Shown piece by piece: positions 7,314 through 18,800 of a stretch of 64,000 nt of DNA. The notes beneath the pieces are model-generated. The model had not been told where the DNA came from. It made no database searches and worked only from the letters and a program-made list of their open reading frames with translations. A program made the translations under genes and the position numbers. The first letter of the stretch is position 1. Each line of letters starts with the position of its first letter. Where the stretch lies: the NCBI RefSeq assembly GCF_009828015.1, contig NZ_WTYG01000002.1, positions 875,601-939,600 of the forward strand, in the 5' to 3' direction. This DNA comes from Qipengyuania citrea. Its GTDB lineage: Bacteria > Pseudomonadota > Alphaproteobacteria > Sphingomonadales > Sphingomonadaceae.

Positions 7314-7418
7314 GCGGCTGCACTCCTGTGTGTACGCCGAGAATCATAGGCGAACGAGACCCGGTAAGCTACGCTGTTCCGTAAATGTTCGGGGAAAACT
7401 CGCTCGAAGGCGATTCGC

Positions 7419-8603
7419 TTAGGCGGATCGCAGCGACAGCGGCAACTGCACCACATCGCCTGAATTGCCCGACGCATAGCGCCCCCACCCGTCAAGCAGG
7501 GTACGCCGCATCTCTAGGAACTTCGCGCGATTGTAGGCCCTGACCACCTTGTCGGGGATGCGGTGCGCTAAGGCCGCTTCTGCAACCGCCTCCGGGATCG
7601 TGGGCATACGCTCTGCAGCCCATGTGCGGAATGTAGAGCGAAAACCATGGACGACGTAGGGCAGCGAAAGCAGCTCTTTGCCAATCGTCATATCCGATAG
7701 GCGCTTGCCGCCCTTCCCCGGAAACACATGGCAGTCATTCTCTGAGGTGCGCCACCTCTTCGCACGCTCCAGAATAGCCAGAGCCTCCGGCGATAAGGTG
7801 ACCGTGTGGGCCTCACCGTTCTTGCGCATCATAGATGCCGGACGCCGCCATTCGGCAGCCTCGAAGTCGATTTGCGACCACTGTGCATCCCTCACTTCGC
7901 CATTGCGAGCAGCGGTTAGGATGGTGAACAGCAGCGCCAGCCGCCCGATCGTTTCCGTCTTGCCCTCTACTGTCGAAACAAAAGCGGGCAGTTCCTCATA
8001 AGGCATGGAGGCAAAGTTGCCGCCCTCCTGCTGCTTGGACAGGAGCGCCGACAGGCTTTGACGCGGTGCCGCCTCCGTGCGCCAGCCGCTCGCCTTAGAG
8101 AAATCGAGGATAAGTCCGATCCTGTGACGCAGCTTTTTCGCCAGAGCGGGTTTCGTGTGCCAGACAGGCGAGAGTGCCGCGGCCACGTCTCGCTCTGTAA
8201 TGCTATCGACACGCAGCTTCCCAAGCTTGGGGTGTATGTGCATCGAAAGAGACGAGAGAAAGGCCGCAGCAGTCTTTTCCGACCAGCCGGGACGCTTGGC
8301 CTTATAACAGGCGTCAGCAGCACCCTTGAATGTCGGCGGCGCGTTGCTTTCCTTGTCGCGTTCAGCAATCGGATCCCGCCCCTGCTTGGCAACCTTACGC
8401 AATTCTCGTGCGCGGTCCCTCGCCTCGGCAAGACTGTAAGCGGCAAGCGATCCAAGCCCGATGTCTTTTCTGGTGCCATTCACTTGGACACGCAGAACCC
8501 AAGACTTCGCGCCAGTGGGCGAGACTAGAAGATAAAGCCCCTCCCCATCGCCATGGCGCCCAGGCTTGGCGTTCTCGACTTGCTTGATTGTCAGTTTGCC
8601 CAC
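7419..8603 (-). CDS. P4-type tyrosine integrase
   Basis: The N-terminal arm-binding domain (DUF4102-type: KLTIKQVENAKPGRHGDGEGLYL) is followed by a SAM-like core-binding domain and the catalytic domain. Tyrosine-recombinase residues are visible: Arg in TAARNGEVR, HGFR, His in AALAHRIPDK and Tyr in VVRAYNR. The start is GTG 8603, with GGGAG 9 bp upstream and the family's usual beginning (GKLT); ATG 8660 would add 19 unlikely residues. It should catalyse insertion and excision of the element. It lies at the right end, next to chromosomal genes, as expected for an integrase beside its attachment site. Confidence 0.92.
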   Translation of the reverse strand: MGKLTIKQVENAKPGRHGDGEGLYLLVSPTGAKSWVLRVQVNGTRKDIGLGSLAAYSLAEARDRARELRKVAKQGRDPIAERDKESNAPPTFKGAADACYKAKRPGWSEKTAAAFLSSLSMHIHPKLGKLRVDSITERDVAAALSPVWHTKPALAKKLRHRIGLILDFSKASGWRTEAAPRQSLSALLSKQQEGGNFASMPYEELPAFVSTVEGKTETIGRLALLFTILTAARNGEVRDAQWSQIDFEAAEWRRPASMMRKNGEAHTVTLSPEALAILERAKRWRTSENDCHVFPGKGGKRLSDMTIGKELLSLPYVVHGFRSTFRTWAAERMPTIPEAVAEAALAHRIPDKVVRAYNRAKFLEMRRTLLDGWGRYASGNSGDVVQLPLSLRSA

Positions 8604-8772
8604 GGGCCAGCGCTCCCACACAATTTCCCACGTTATGCGCTGGATAGAGAAAGGCGTCAATGCACGCCCAAAGACAATACACCCCCGTAAGCCTCAGAAT
8701 TTAGCGAGCTTCAAACACAGAGAGATTCATCAGAGGACGAGAGTTGCAATCCAACTCGGGGAGCCACTTTTC
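8604..8772. other. Right junction region of the element
   Basis: This 169-bp gap separates the integrase from the first chromosomal gene and should contain the integrase promoter and the right attachment site. A short hairpin, GAGTTG-CAATC-CAACTC at 8740-8756, followed by GGGGAGCCA, superficially resembles the 3' end of a tRNA. The T-loop bases do not fit the tRNA consensus and no tRNA body precedes it. The crossover point cannot be fixed without the other end of the element. Confidence 0.4.
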
Positions 8773-9513
8773 TTACAAATTCAACAGCAAGCGCCCGCCC
8801 ACCCAGGCGGTGAGCGCAGCTGTGCCCCAGCGGATCCAACGCTGCGGAAGGTATTTGAGCGCCAGCAGGCTGCCGACCTGACCCGCAACGGCGACCGCGA
8901 CGAGCAGGGGCAATCCCAGCTCCACCGCTGCGCCCAGACGCCCTGGACCGTTCTTGACGACCTGCCCCGCCAGCCCGAACAGCGAATTGACGAGAATGAA
9001 CAGGCTCGCGGTTGCGGCGATGGCGCGCGCGTCGTTCCAGCGCACCAGATGCAGCAACGGAGCGAGGAAAATGCCCCCGCCGATGCCCACCAGCCCTGCC
9101 AGATAGCCTAGCGGAACGGCCACCAGCGGCATCGACCGCGTAAATCGCGTCGGCCGGGTGGGATCGCCGCCAGCGACAGGCAGCAACATCGAGAGCGCGG
9201 TAAAAACAAGACTCCCCCCGAGCAAGGCGAGAAAGCCGGCCTCGCCGATAGGGGTCAGGCCGCCGATGAAGGCGGCCGGTGCGGCCAGCCCGGTCAGCAG
9301 GATCGCGCCGCGCCAGGGAGTGACGCCCGCCCGGCCGAAGCGTACCGAGCTGCCCACCACCACCACCAGATTGCACGCGAGGGACAGCAGCGGCAGCAGC
9401 CGGTAATCGACCTCGGCCAAGGCCAGCAGCGCGGTATAGGTCGATCCGCCGCCGAACCCGACGCTGGCGTACAACAGGGCGGTAACGAAGAAGGCGAGTG
9501 CGAGCGCGGCCAT
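8773..9513 (-). CDS. TauE/SafE family sulfite/anion exporter
   Basis: The 246-aa product has about eight hydrophobic segments and the family repeat features: SVGFGGGSTYTALL near the N-terminus and GLVGIGGGIFLAPLL in the second half. The family exports sulfite, sulfoacetate or related anions across the inner membrane. ATG 9513 is chosen because the protein then begins directly with the first membrane segment and has GGCGGAGG just upstream. That ribosome-binding site is part of a palindrome shared with the divergent GNAT gene. The substrate cannot be told from sequence. Confidence 0.82.
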   Translation of the reverse strand: MAALALAFFVTALLYASVGFGGGSTYTALLALAEVDYRLLPLLSLACNLVVVVGSSVRFGRAGVTPWRGAILLTGLAAPAAFIGGLTPIGEAGFLALLGGSLVFTALSMLLPVAGGDPTRPTRFTRSMPLVAVPLGYLAGLVGIGGGIFLAPLLHLVRWNDARAIAATASLFILVNSLFGLAGQVVKNGPGRLGAAVELGLPLLVAVAVAGQVGSLLALKYLPQRWIRWGTAALTAWVGGRLLLNL

Positions 9514-9514
9514 G

Positions 9515-9562
9515 CCTCCGCCTAGACGCTGGGTTCCGCCCGGGCTAGCGTCTAGGCGGAGG
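9515..9562. promoter_or_regulatory. Perfect 16-bp inverted repeat carrying both ribosome-binding sites
   Basis: Arms 9515-9530 (CCTCCGCCTAGACGCT) and 9547-9562 are exact reverse complements around a 16-bp loop. They fill most of the gap between the divergent starts at 9513 and 9575. The outer end of each arm is GGCGGAGG on the coding strand, which is the Shine-Dalgarno region of each gene. In RNA either transcript would fold its ribosome-binding site into the hairpin; as DNA the palindrome could bind a dimeric regulator. Confidence 0.7.
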
Positions 9563-9574
9563 GAACAGGACACT

Positions 9575-10192
9575 ATGCGACCGGACGACATCACGCTGAC
9601 CGGCGGGCTCGAACGCGCCCGGGCGGGCGACGCGCAGCGGGTCGGTGCGATCACCGCCGATGCCTTCCGCTACGATCCGTTCAATCTGTGGCTGTTCGGC
9701 GCGTTCCCCGGGATCGCCAATCTGTTTCATCTGCAGGCGCGGCGGATCTATGTCCCGCGCGGCTATTGCTACACGGCGGGCGACGAAGGGGCATGCATGT
9801 GGATGCTGCCGGGCGGCGATGCCGGGTTTTCGCTGCCCGATTACGCCGCCTTCGTGTTCCCCACGCTATGGCATTGCGGTCCGCGGGCGGTGCGGCGCGG
9901 GATCCGGACCGGGGCCGCGATGGATAGCCGCCATCCCGATTTCCCGCACGCCTATCTCTTTAGCATCGGCGTGCGCGAGATGGCGCGCGGCAAGGGGTTG
10001 GGGCGCACGCTCATCCAACCCGTGCTCGACGCGTGCGACCGGCAGGGCCTGCCCGCCTATCTCGAGAATTCGAACCCGGCAAACACCGGGTTCTATTCCG
10101 CCTGCGGGTTTGCGCCGCTCGGCGATCCGATCCACCCCGAGCCGGGTTCTCCCCCGCTGGTGCCGATGGTTCGTCAGCCCCGCCGCAGCTAG
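9575..10192 (+). CDS. GNAT family N-acetyltransferase, 205 aa
   Basis: The acetyl-CoA binding motif A is visible at about residues 134-150 (GVREMARGKGLGRTLI, the R-G-x-G-x-G pyrophosphate loop). It is followed by the usual motif B (ENSNPANTGFYSACGF). The start is ATG 9575 (MRPDDITLTG); the longer frame from 9512 would run through the palindrome. The gene is divergent from a TauE/SafE exporter and may share its control. The acceptor substrate is unknown. Confidence 0.82.
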   Translation: MRPDDITLTGGLERARAGDAQRVGAITADAFRYDPFNLWLFGAFPGIANLFHLQARRIYVPRGYCYTAGDEGACMWMLPGGDAGFSLPDYAAFVFPTLWHCGPRAVRRGIRTGAAMDSRHPDFPHAYLFSIGVREMARGKGLGRTLIQPVLDACDRQGLPAYLENSNPANTGFYSACGFAPLGDPIHPEPGSPPLVPMVRQPRRS

Positions 10193-10208
10193 CAACGGGG
10201 CTACAGGT

Positions 10209-12974
<2,766 letters not shown>

Positions 12975-13073
12975 GTTGGGGCCTTCGAGCCTTCCGCGTG
13001 AACTTATGGATGGGAGGCCCGCACGCGCGGTGCGCGGCGGGCAGGAATACGGCAACAAACGGGCGCGGGGCGC

Positions 13074-13343
13074 CTATTCGTAGGAGCGGTCGATACCGAT
13101 GTGGACCGCGGGGATCGTCACCGCGACGGTCGGGACGCACTCGGCCGGCTGCGCGGCGGGCCGCAGGACACGCGCCTGGCCGGCGATCGACGCGCCTTCG
13201 CGGGCCTCGTGCTGGATGCAGCGGTCGGTACCGGCGGTCAGTTCGACTCCGGAAACCCCGTCATAGGCCTGCGCATGCGCAGGTGCGCCCGCGGCGGCGA
13301 GGCCGGTAAGAAGCGCGAGCAGGGTAAGGATGCGACGAAGCAT
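13074..13343 (-). CDS. Small secreted protein, 89 aa
   Basis: A signal peptide occupies residues 1-24 (LTLLALLTGLAAAGAPAHA, cleavage after AHA). The mature part of about 65 residues is beta-rich with two cysteines, probably disulfide-bonded in the periplasm. The start is ATG 13343, which places the signal peptide at the N-terminus. No family is recognised. It lies between secA and the divergent argJ. Confidence 0.65.
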   Translation of the reverse strand: MLRRILTLLALLTGLAAAGAPAHAQAYDGVSGVELTAGTDRCIQHEAREGASIAGQARVLRPAAQPAECVPTVAVTIPAVHIGIDRSYE

Positions 13344-13429
13344 TGCAGCGGTCAGATAGGACGTGTGGCTATGCGCGTCCACCCCGCTTGACCGTTTACC
13401 CCGCCCCGCTCTGCGCCTAACGAGCGCCA

Positions 13430-14656
13430 ATGGATCTTGCCCGCTCGCCCCTCGCCCGCCCCTTTCCCGAACTGCCGCGGATCGGCGGCGTCACGCTGCG
13501 CGTCGCCTGCGCCCGGTACAAGGAGTGGGACCGCGCCGATCTGACCTTCGCCGAACTGGCCGAAGGGACCACCATAGCGGGCGTCTTCACCCAATCCTCC
13601 TGCGCCTCGAGCGAGGTCGAGTTGGGCCGCGAACAGGTGCGCCAGGGTCATGCGCGCGCATTGATCGTCAATGCCGGCAATTCGAACGCCTTCACCGGCT
13701 ACCGCGGCCGTGAGGCGGTCGATCAGATCGTGCAACAGGTCTCCGCAGCGCTGGGCTGCTCCGCCGAAACCGTGTTCGTATCCTCCACCGGCGTCATCGG
13801 CGTGCCACTGCCGAAGGACCGGGCACGCGCGGGCGTCGAGGCCGTTCTCTCCGCCGAGCCATGCAGCTGGGAAGACGCCGCACGCGCGATCGGGACGACC
13901 GATACCTTTACCAAGGGCGCGGGCGCGCATGCGATGCTGGGCGACACCCGCGCCGCGCTGGCGGGGATCGTCAAGGGCAGCGGCATGATCGCCCCCGACA
14001 TGGCGACGATGCTCGGCTATGTCTTTACCGATGCGGCGGTGGCGCCCGAATTCCTGCAGGAAATGCTCGGCCGGGCGAATGCGGCAACCTATTCGTGCAT
14101 AACCGTCGACGGCGACACGTCGACCAGCGACACCGTGCTGCTGTTCGCCACCGGCAAGGCCGGCAATACCCCGCTTGCGTCGTGGAGCGATGCGGGGGCG
14201 GACGCCTTTTTCGCCGCGCTTCTCCAGGTGTGCCGCGACCTCGCGCAATTGGTGGTCCGCGATGGTGAAGGTGCGCAGAAATTCATCGAAATTGCGGTTG
14301 CCGGTGCGGCAAGCGACGACAGTGCCCGGCGCGTCGGGCTTGCCATTGCCAATTCGCCGCTGGTCAAGACAGCGATCGCGGGCGGCGATGCCAATTGGGG
14401 CCGCGTGGTCATGGCGGTTGGCAAGGCCGGCGAACCGGCAGACCGCGACCGTCTGTCGATCGGCTTCGGCGGTATCTGGGCCGCGCGCGACGGACAGCCG
14501 CTGGCCGAGTATGACGAAGCTCCCGTGGCCGCCCATCTGGCAGGCGAGGACATTCGCATGGATGTCGATCTCGGCGTCGGCGACGGGCGCGCGACCGTGT
14601 GGACCTGCGACCTGACGCATGGCTACATCTCGATCAATGCGGACTATCGCTCGTGA
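13430..14656 (+). CDS. argJ: Glutamate N-acetyltransferase / amino-acid acetyltransferase ArgJ
   Basis: ArgJ transfers the acetyl group of N-acetylornithine to glutamate in the cyclic arginine pathway. The 408-aa precursor contains the autoproteolysis site DMATMLGY, with Thr193 as the nucleophile that becomes the N-terminus of the beta chain. It also has the oxyanion motif SSTGVIGVPLP at about residues 118-128. Whether it is bifunctional (also using acetyl-CoA) cannot be decided from sequence. Its stop overlaps the GTG start of the phosphatase gene (GTGA), so the two are co-translated. Confidence 0.97.
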   Translation: MDLARSPLARPFPELPRIGGVTLRVACARYKEWDRADLTFAELAEGTTIAGVFTQSSCASSEVELGREQVRQGHARALIVNAGNSNAFTGYRGREAVDQIVQQVSAALGCSAETVFVSSTGVIGVPLPKDRARAGVEAVLSAEPCSWEDAARAIGTTDTFTKGAGAHAMLGDTRAALAGIVKGSGMIAPDMATMLGYVFTDAAVAPEFLQEMLGRANAATYSCITVDGDTSTSDTVLLFATGKAGNTPLASWSDAGADAFFAALLQVCRDLAQLVVRDGEGAQKFIEIAVAGAASDDSARRVGLAIANSPLVKTAIAGGDANWGRVVMAVGKAGEPADRDRLSIGFGGIWAARDGQPLAEYDEAPVAAHLAGEDIRMDVDLGVGDGRATVWTCDLTHGYISINADYRS

Positions 14657-15453
14657 CCGCGCTCGACGACCAGATCCTCGATCTCATGCGCCGGGTTTCC
14701 GAACGCGCCATCCTGCCGCGCTATCGCAATCTCGCAGCGGGCGAAGTCGAGGACAAGGGCGGCAACGACCCGGTGACGATTGCCGACAAGGACAGCGAGG
14801 CGCTGCTGCGCGAAGGCCTGGCCGCGATCGATGCCTCGCTCGCGTTCGTCGGGGAAGAGACCGCGCATGCGGACCCGGCGATCGTCGAGCGGCTCGACCG
14901 GCCCTGCTGGATTGTCGATCCCGTCGATGGCACGCGCAATTTCGCTGCCGGCAAACCGCCCTTCGGCATCATCATCGCCCGCGCGGATGGCGGCGTCGCC
15001 CAGTCTGGCTGGATCTACGATTGCCTGACGGACCGCTTCTGCAGCGCCCACCGCGGTGCCGGCGCCATGATCGACGGCGAGCGGGTGGCGTCGCGTCCCA
15101 CAGGACAGTCACCGCCGATTGCGGCGATTTCCCTGATCTTCATGGAGGAGCAGCGCCGCGACGCCACGCGCCGTCATATCGCCCCGGCGTACGAACTCGT
15201 CGACATTCCCTATTGCGCGGCGGAGCAATATCCGCGGCTGGCGCTGGGCACGAACGATGTTTCGATCTTCGAACGCACGCTCGCCTGGGACCATGCGGCA
15301 GGCGTGTTGTGGCTCAATGAAGCGGGGGGCAAAGCAGCGCGGCCCGATGGCTCACCCTATCGCGTCGACGAGGTGGGCCGCACGGGCCTGCTGGGTGCGG
15401 CAAGCCCGGCCCTGTGGGACGAGCTTGCCGATCTATATGCGAAAATGGATTAA
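14653..15453 (+). CDS. Inositol monophosphatase family phosphatase
   Basis: The 266-aa product has the metal-binding motifs of the Mg-dependent phosphatase family: GEET at about 74-77, DPVDGTRNF at about 95-103, and AWDHAAG near the C-terminus. The GTG start at 14653 overlaps the argJ stop and is followed at once by the conserved N-terminal helix. Members include inositol phosphatases, HisN-type histidinol phosphatases and CysQ. Coupling to argJ makes an amino-acid-pathway role such as HisN possible. Its 3' end overlaps the convergent thioredoxin gene by 4 bp. Confidence 0.88.
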   Translation: MTALDDQILDLMRRVSERAILPRYRNLAAGEVEDKGGNDPVTIADKDSEALLREGLAAIDASLAFVGEETAHADPAIVERLDRPCWIVDPVDGTRNFAAGKPPFGIIIARADGGVAQSGWIYDCLTDRFCSAHRGAGAMIDGERVASRPTGQSPPIAAISLIFMEEQRRDATRRHIAPAYELVDIPYCAAEQYPRLALGTNDVSIFERTLAWDHAAGVLWLNEAGGKAARPDGSPYRVDEVGRTGLLGAASPALWDELADLYAKMD

Positions 15454-15770
15454 AGTTCGCTTTCAAGCCACTGCTTGAGCTGGCCTTTCGGTGCTGCACC
15501 GCGCATCTGCGCTGCCTGTTCGCCATTCTTGAACAACACCAGATAGGGGATCGACTGGACGCCCATCGAACCCGGCACATCGGGATTTTCCATGATGTCC
15601 ATCTTGGCGATGGTCACCTTGTCGCCCAGCTCTTCGCTCAGTTCTTCAAGTGCGGGTGCGATCATCTTGCACGGGCCGCACCAGTCGGCCCAGAAATCGA
15701 CCAGCACGGGCTTGTCGCTTTCGAGCACGTCGGACTGGAAGCTGGCGTCGGTAACGGCGGTGGTGGCCAT
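15450..15770 (-). CDS. trxA: Thioredoxin
   Basis: The 106-aa protein has the classic WCGPC active site at about residues 30-34 and the cis-Pro loop (SIPYLVLF) near residue 75. It reduces disulfides in cytoplasmic enzymes. ATG 15770 has an AAGGAG ribosome-binding site. It lies 49 bp downstream of addA on the same strand, a common arrangement in alphaproteobacteria, and may be read from the same transcript. Confidence 0.97.
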   Translation of the reverse strand: MATTAVTDASFQSDVLESDKPVLVDFWADWCGPCKMIAPALEELSEELGDKVTIAKMDIMENPDVPGSMGVQSIPYLVLFKNGEQAAQMRGAAPKGQLKQWLESEL

Positions 15771-15819
15771 GGGAATCTCCTTAAAAGCGTGTGGCCCATG
15801 ATGTGGGCGGCCAAGGCGG

Positions 15820-18800
15820 TTACTCAACGGGCGGCAGGGCAAAACTTTCCTGCGGCGCCGCAAACGCGGTCTTGTAGGCAGCCAGCCGCGCGGCCGGCAA
15901 GGCGAACAACTGCGGCGTCTGGGTATAGAGCACCGCCGCCTCGACCCTGCGCCCGGGATAGATCGTCTCGAGCGCCGCGACATAGGCGGCCATCTGCTTG
16001 AGCGTGGCGTCGGGAATGGCCTCGGGAGACAGGGGCGGCCGCCGGGCGGTCTTGAAGTCGACCACTGTCACCGTGTCGGCCGTGACCAGCAGGCGATCCG
16101 CGGTTCCCATGACCACTTGCCCCTCGACCGTCGCGGCCAAGGGCACTTCGGCCAGTGCGCGGGGTCCGAACACTTCCGCAAACGCCGGTTCGGCCAGGAC
16201 CTGCGTTGCCCGCGCAAGCATTTCTTCACGCTCCGCTGGCGCCAAGTCGCCCGCCTGCCGTTCCAGCCATGCGCGCGCCTTGCCTTCGCGGTCTTTCCCA
16301 GCGATCTGCGGCAAGCGCTCGAGCAACGCGTGGATCAACGTCCCGCGCCGCGCGGCCGCGCCGACACTGGCAGGTGGCAGCGGCGGATCGCTGCCCTCGG
16401 TCTCGCCTAGCCCCGACGGGGCGAGCGGGCGCGGCGGCCGGGGCTCCGGCCCGACCGGCGTGGTGGCCCAGTCGGGCAAAAGCGGCATGCCGTCACCATC
16501 CGTATCGGGCGCGGACGGCGCAACCGGGGCAGCGTATTCGCCCAATTCCCAGCGGGCACCCCAGATGGGATCCGCCAGCGCCTCGTTTTGATCGAACAGT
16601 GCCGCGAGCCGCGCATACCAGCTATCGTCATGCGGGCCGTTTTTCGCATCGCGCGGGCCAAGCGAGCCGGTAATGAACAGCGCCTCCTGCGCGCGCGTCA
16701 GAGCGACATAGAGCAGCCGCCAATGCTCCTGCATCGCCTTGGCTGCTTCCGCAGCGTCAGCCTCGGCGACAGGGCCGACCTTTTCTTCCTTGGTCAGACC
16801 CGGCAGCGGAACGGTGCGCGGCGTCCCTGACCCTGGCAGCTCCTCTTCCAGCACCAGATCGCCCGCGCCATCGGGCCGGATAGCGGCATCGGCGAGGATG
16901 ACGATCGGCGCTTCGAGCCCTTTCGACCCGTGGACGGTCATCACCCGGACCTGGTCGCCGCCCTCTCCCGCTTCGCGCTTCAGTTCGCCATCGCCCGCAT
17001 CGAACCAGCGGATGAACCCCTGCAGGCTCGCGGTATGCGCGCTGGCGTAGGCATTGGCGGCATTGAGCAATTCGTCGATCGGATCGTTCGCTTCTCGGCC
17101 CAGCCGCGCGACCAGCTTGCGCCGCCCGTCGAGCGCGCCAAGCAATATCCAGTGCAGCAATTGCTGCGGGCTGTCGTAATCGGCCCGCCGTAGTATCTCG
17201 CGCAGCGCATCGACCGTGCCGCGAACGAACGCATCGCTGCTGCCCCGCAGGTGCTCCCACAGGCGCACGCCTTTCGGCCGGTAGCCGTGCGCCAGCAAAT
17301 CCTCCTGGCTCCAGCCCAGCAAGGGCGAAACCAGCAGGCTGGCCAGCGTGAGATCGTCAAGCGGCTGCGCGGCAAAGCGCAAGGCGGCCATCAGGTCCTT
17401 CACTGCCAGCGGATTGCCAAGACGCAGCCGGTCGACCCCGGCCACCGGGACACCGTGGCGGTACAGCCGCGCGACGATGAGCGAAGCCAGGTCGCGCCGT
17501 TTCTGGACCAGCACCATGATATCGCCTGCGCTGGCGCGGCGCTTGGTCCCGCGCGACAACGTAAAGCCATCGCCGGCAGGGTCGAGCCATTCGGCCACCT
17601 GCCGCGCGATCCTGTCGGCCAGCAAGCGGTCGTGCCGCGCCAGCCAGCCTTCGCGCTCACCGCCGTCGTCTTCTTCCTCGGCGACACGAACGACCTGCCA
17701 CAGACCCACCAGTCCGGGTTCGCCGCTGCCCGTGTGCGGATCGCTGCGTTGATCGAGCCCGAACCCCTCATGGCCGATCGCATCGATTGCCCGATCCACG
17801 AAACCGAGTACCTGCTGGTTGGTGCGATAGCTCCGGCCGAGGCCGTATTCCTCCAGTCCGCGAATATCGGGCGCACCGCGCGTATCGCGGGCCGCATCGG
17901 CGGCGGCATTCATCTTGTCGCGGAAGAAATCGCGCGCCTGCCTGAAGTTCTCCGGGCTGGTCCCCTGGAAGCCGAAGATCGCCTGCTTGTAATCGCCCAC
18001 GGCAAAGATCGTGCGCACCGCCTCGCCGCGCGCGCCCGAACCGTCGAAATAATCGTCGGTCAGTGCCTTCACGATCGCCCATTGCGCCGCGTTGGTATCC
18101 TGCGCTTCATCGACGAGGATGTGATCGAAGCTGCGGTCGAGCTTGTAACGAATCCAGTCGGCCATCGCGCTGTCGGACAGGAGCGTGGCTGCGCGGGCGA
18201 TGAGATCGTCGAAATCGACCAGCCCTTCGCGTTCCTTCGCCCTGTGCCAGGCAAGCGCGAAGGCGCGTCCCGCTTCGAGCTGCGGCCCGAGGAATGCCGC
18301 CAGTTCGAGCAATGCCGCGCGTTCGCGCACCTTGGCCACGGCTTCGGCCACCCGTTCCTGGTTGCCCGGAAAGTCCGGATCGACTTTTTCCGCCCCGGCC
18401 ATCTTGCGCGGGGTGCCATCGGCCTTGAGCAGTGTCCTGGAAAACCCGTCGATTGCGGCAAGCCGGGCCTCCGTATCATTCGCCAGCCAGCTTTCGAGAA
18501 AATCGGCGCAAGTCTGGCCCGTCTTTGCCGACCAGCCGCGGCTGGCGGCCAGGCAGGCGCGCAGGCTGGCGCAGGGAAACGCCGCGTCCGAACATGCGTC
18601 TGCAACCCATGCGGCATCGGCATCGGCGGGGAGGCCCAGCAAGCGAAACACGCGCGGCTGCATCGGCGGTTGCCAGCTGCCCGGCCCCTGCCACAGGTCC
18701 ATGTGCCGCGCGCAGCGCATCAGCCAGCTGCGGACCGCATCGGGTCCCTTGCGCTTGCTCATCTCGGCGATCGCCCCGGCGATGCGCGGGTCGCCTTCGG

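Larger units (their letters stand above)
1..8603. mobile_element. Integrated phage-like or satellite element (right part)
   Basis: This block runs from the left window edge to the integrase start. It contains a P4-type tyrosine integrase at its right end, an AlpA-like excisionase, a prim-pol primase operon, several very short overlapping genes, an Xre regulator, and at its left a structural-protein-like gene that runs off the edge. Ordinary chromosomal genes begin immediately after it (TauE/SafE at 8773). Its base composition looks lower in GC than the chromosomal part. The left end lies outside the window, so it cannot be decided whether this is a full prophage or a satellite. No attachment-site duplicate can be seen within the window. 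Confidence 0.8.

Noticed and set aside
8739..8768. tRNA 3'-end-like sequence at the element's right junction
   Set aside because: The loop GCAATCC lacks the TTCRANY consensus, and no acceptor, D or anticodon arm precedes it; at most a weak attachment-site candidate.
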